Source of the DNA: Aliivibrio fischeri
Lineage (GTDB): Bacteria; Pseudomonadota; Gammaproteobacteria; Enterobacterales; Vibrionaceae
Direction of reading: 5' to 3'
DNA length: 64,000 nt
Assembly (NCBI RefSeq): GCF_009727955.1
Contig: NZ_WOBR01000010.1
Span: 124,001 to 188,000 of the forward strand
In this document: piece after piece, positions 63,437 to 64,000 of the stretch
How the letters are laid out: each line of letters starts with the position of its first letter
Numbering within the stretch: position 1 is the first letter of the stretch
Position numbers and translations under genes: made by a program
The notes under the pieces: model-generated
Seen by the model: the letters and a program-made list of their open reading frames with translations, nothing else
What the model was told of the DNA's origin: nothing
Databases searched by the model: none

Positions 63437-64000
63437 ATGGCAGTAAGTCTTTTTAAGCAGTTGCAAACAGTTTGGGATTACCATCTTGTAAATCAAGAAG
63501 TTAAGAAATCAGATGCTATTTTTGTTTTATGTAGCTACGATCTGAGAGTGGCTGAACACGCAGCTCAGCTTTATTTAGATGGTTATGCTCCGTTGATTAT
63601 TTTTTCAGGGGCACAAGGCCGAGCAACAGAAGGATTGTTCACATTAAGTGAAGCAGAAACGTTTGCAAATGTAGCGAAAGACATGGGGGTTCCCTCCTCT
63701 GCAATTATCCTTGAAACAAAAGCAACAAACACTGGTGAAAATATCTTTTTCACTCAAGCATTATTAAAAGAAAAAAACATCTCTGTTTCATCGCTTCTTT
63801 TAGTTCAAAAGCCTTATATGGAACGTCGATTATTGGCGACATTCTTAAAAAACTGGAATGATATAGAATTCTGTATAAGCTCTCCTAATATTAGTTTTAT
63901 CAATTACCCTACCGATGAAATTACATTTGACCATATCGCAAGTATTATATTAGGCGAGTTACATCGTTTAAAAGTTTATCCCACATTAGGTTATCAAGAA
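63437..64000 (+). CDS. YdcF-like (DUF218) protein, 5' part
   Basis: An open frame running off the right edge (188 codons seen). It begins MAVSLFKQLQTVWDYHLVNQ, with GGAAG upstream of the ATG. DUF218 features are SDAIFVLCSYDLRVAEHAAQLYLDGYAPLIIFSGAQGRAT, ILETKATNTGENIFFTQALL and LLLVQKPYMERRLLATF. E. coli YdcF binds SAM; no reaction is established for the family. It is divergent from glgC. Confidence 0.88.
   Translation, partial: MAVSLFKQLQTVWDYHLVNQEVKKSDAIFVLCSYDLRVAEHAAQLYLDGYAPLIIFSGAQGRATEGLFTLSEAETFANVAKDMGVPSSAIILETKATNTGENIFFTQALLKEKNISVSSLLLVQKPYMERRLLATFLKNWNDIEFCISSPNISFINYPTDEITFDHIASIILGELHRLKVYPTLGYQE

Noticed and set aside
1-64000. CRISPR arrays, tRNA/rRNA genes, integrases, transposases
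   Set aside because: No regularly spaced repeats, no cloverleaf or rRNA-like sequence and no recombinase motifs were seen by eye in the window.

Overview
The window looks like a chromosomal segment from a marine member of the Vibrionaceae, most probably an Aliivibrio (fischeri/logei-like). The reasons are the low GC content, a Vibrio-type TonB2 cluster (DUF3450-TtpC-ExbB-ExbD-TonB-TPR), TyrR, CheV, a solitary acetate kinase, and the malEFG/malK and glgX/glgCA sets. Species and chromosome cannot be fixed from the sequence alone. I saw no rRNA, tRNA, CRISPR array, prophage or intact insertion sequence.

Region 1 (1-16.9 kb) begins with the 3' end of bioA, a small membrane protein, a RimJ-like acetyltransferase and tyrR with an apparent TyrR box. 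The main content is a probable photo-oxidative stress regulon. An ECF sigma factor and its zinc-binding ChrR-type anti-sigma factor lie upstream of an eight-gene operon (NTF2-like, SDR, FAD oxidoreductase, DUF1365, Cfa-like methyltransferase, DUF2878, chalcone-isomerase-like, DUF3833 lipoprotein) that looks like a membrane-lipid modification pathway. The ybgA-phrB photolyase operon is about 10 kb away. All three units are preceded by the same signature, TGATCT-N16-CGT followed by A/T, with identical spacing. This is the strongest candidate system in the window. A PhoD-like phosphatase, a 45-residue ORF and a Fur-box-preceded ChaN-like haem-binding lipoprotein lie between these parts.

Region 2 (16.5-22.9 kb) holds a small cytochrome c, a coupled pair (2OG-Fe dioxygenase plus class V aminotransferase-like enzyme), a Bcr/CflA exporter divergent from a LysR regulator, a LysE exporter, a small coiled-coil-like protein and a YcdX-type PHP phosphatase.

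Region 3 (22.9-34.9 kb) is a nearly self-contained hydroxamate-siderophore uptake locus: an AraC regulator, an outer-membrane receptor with a strong Fur box, FhuC, FhuD, FhuB, and then a whole TonB2-type energising complex, all on the minus strand.

Region 4 (35-49.3 kb) is mixed accessory and housekeeping content: a glucose/maltose-type PTS EIICB with a long dyad upstream, the ABC-F protein YbiT, an AraC/MFS pair, a VOC protein, a type B chloramphenicol acetyltransferase divergent from a LysR regulator with a clear operator-like dyad, a GNAT enzyme, another AraC regulator, a MITE-like element, ackA, and a response regulator coupled to a diguanylate cyclase that carries a frameshift.

Region 5 (49.4-64 kb) handles maltodextrin and glycogen: malEFG divergent from malK with MalT-box-like and CRP-like sites between them, then glgX, and glgC-glgA further on. 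cheV, sstT, a DUF1275 membrane protein and the start of a YdcF-like gene fill the rest.

Most start codons were set by Shine-Dalgarno position or family length, so several genes begin inside the longest possible ORF. Non-ATG starts are likely for tyrR, ybiT, glgX and glgA.
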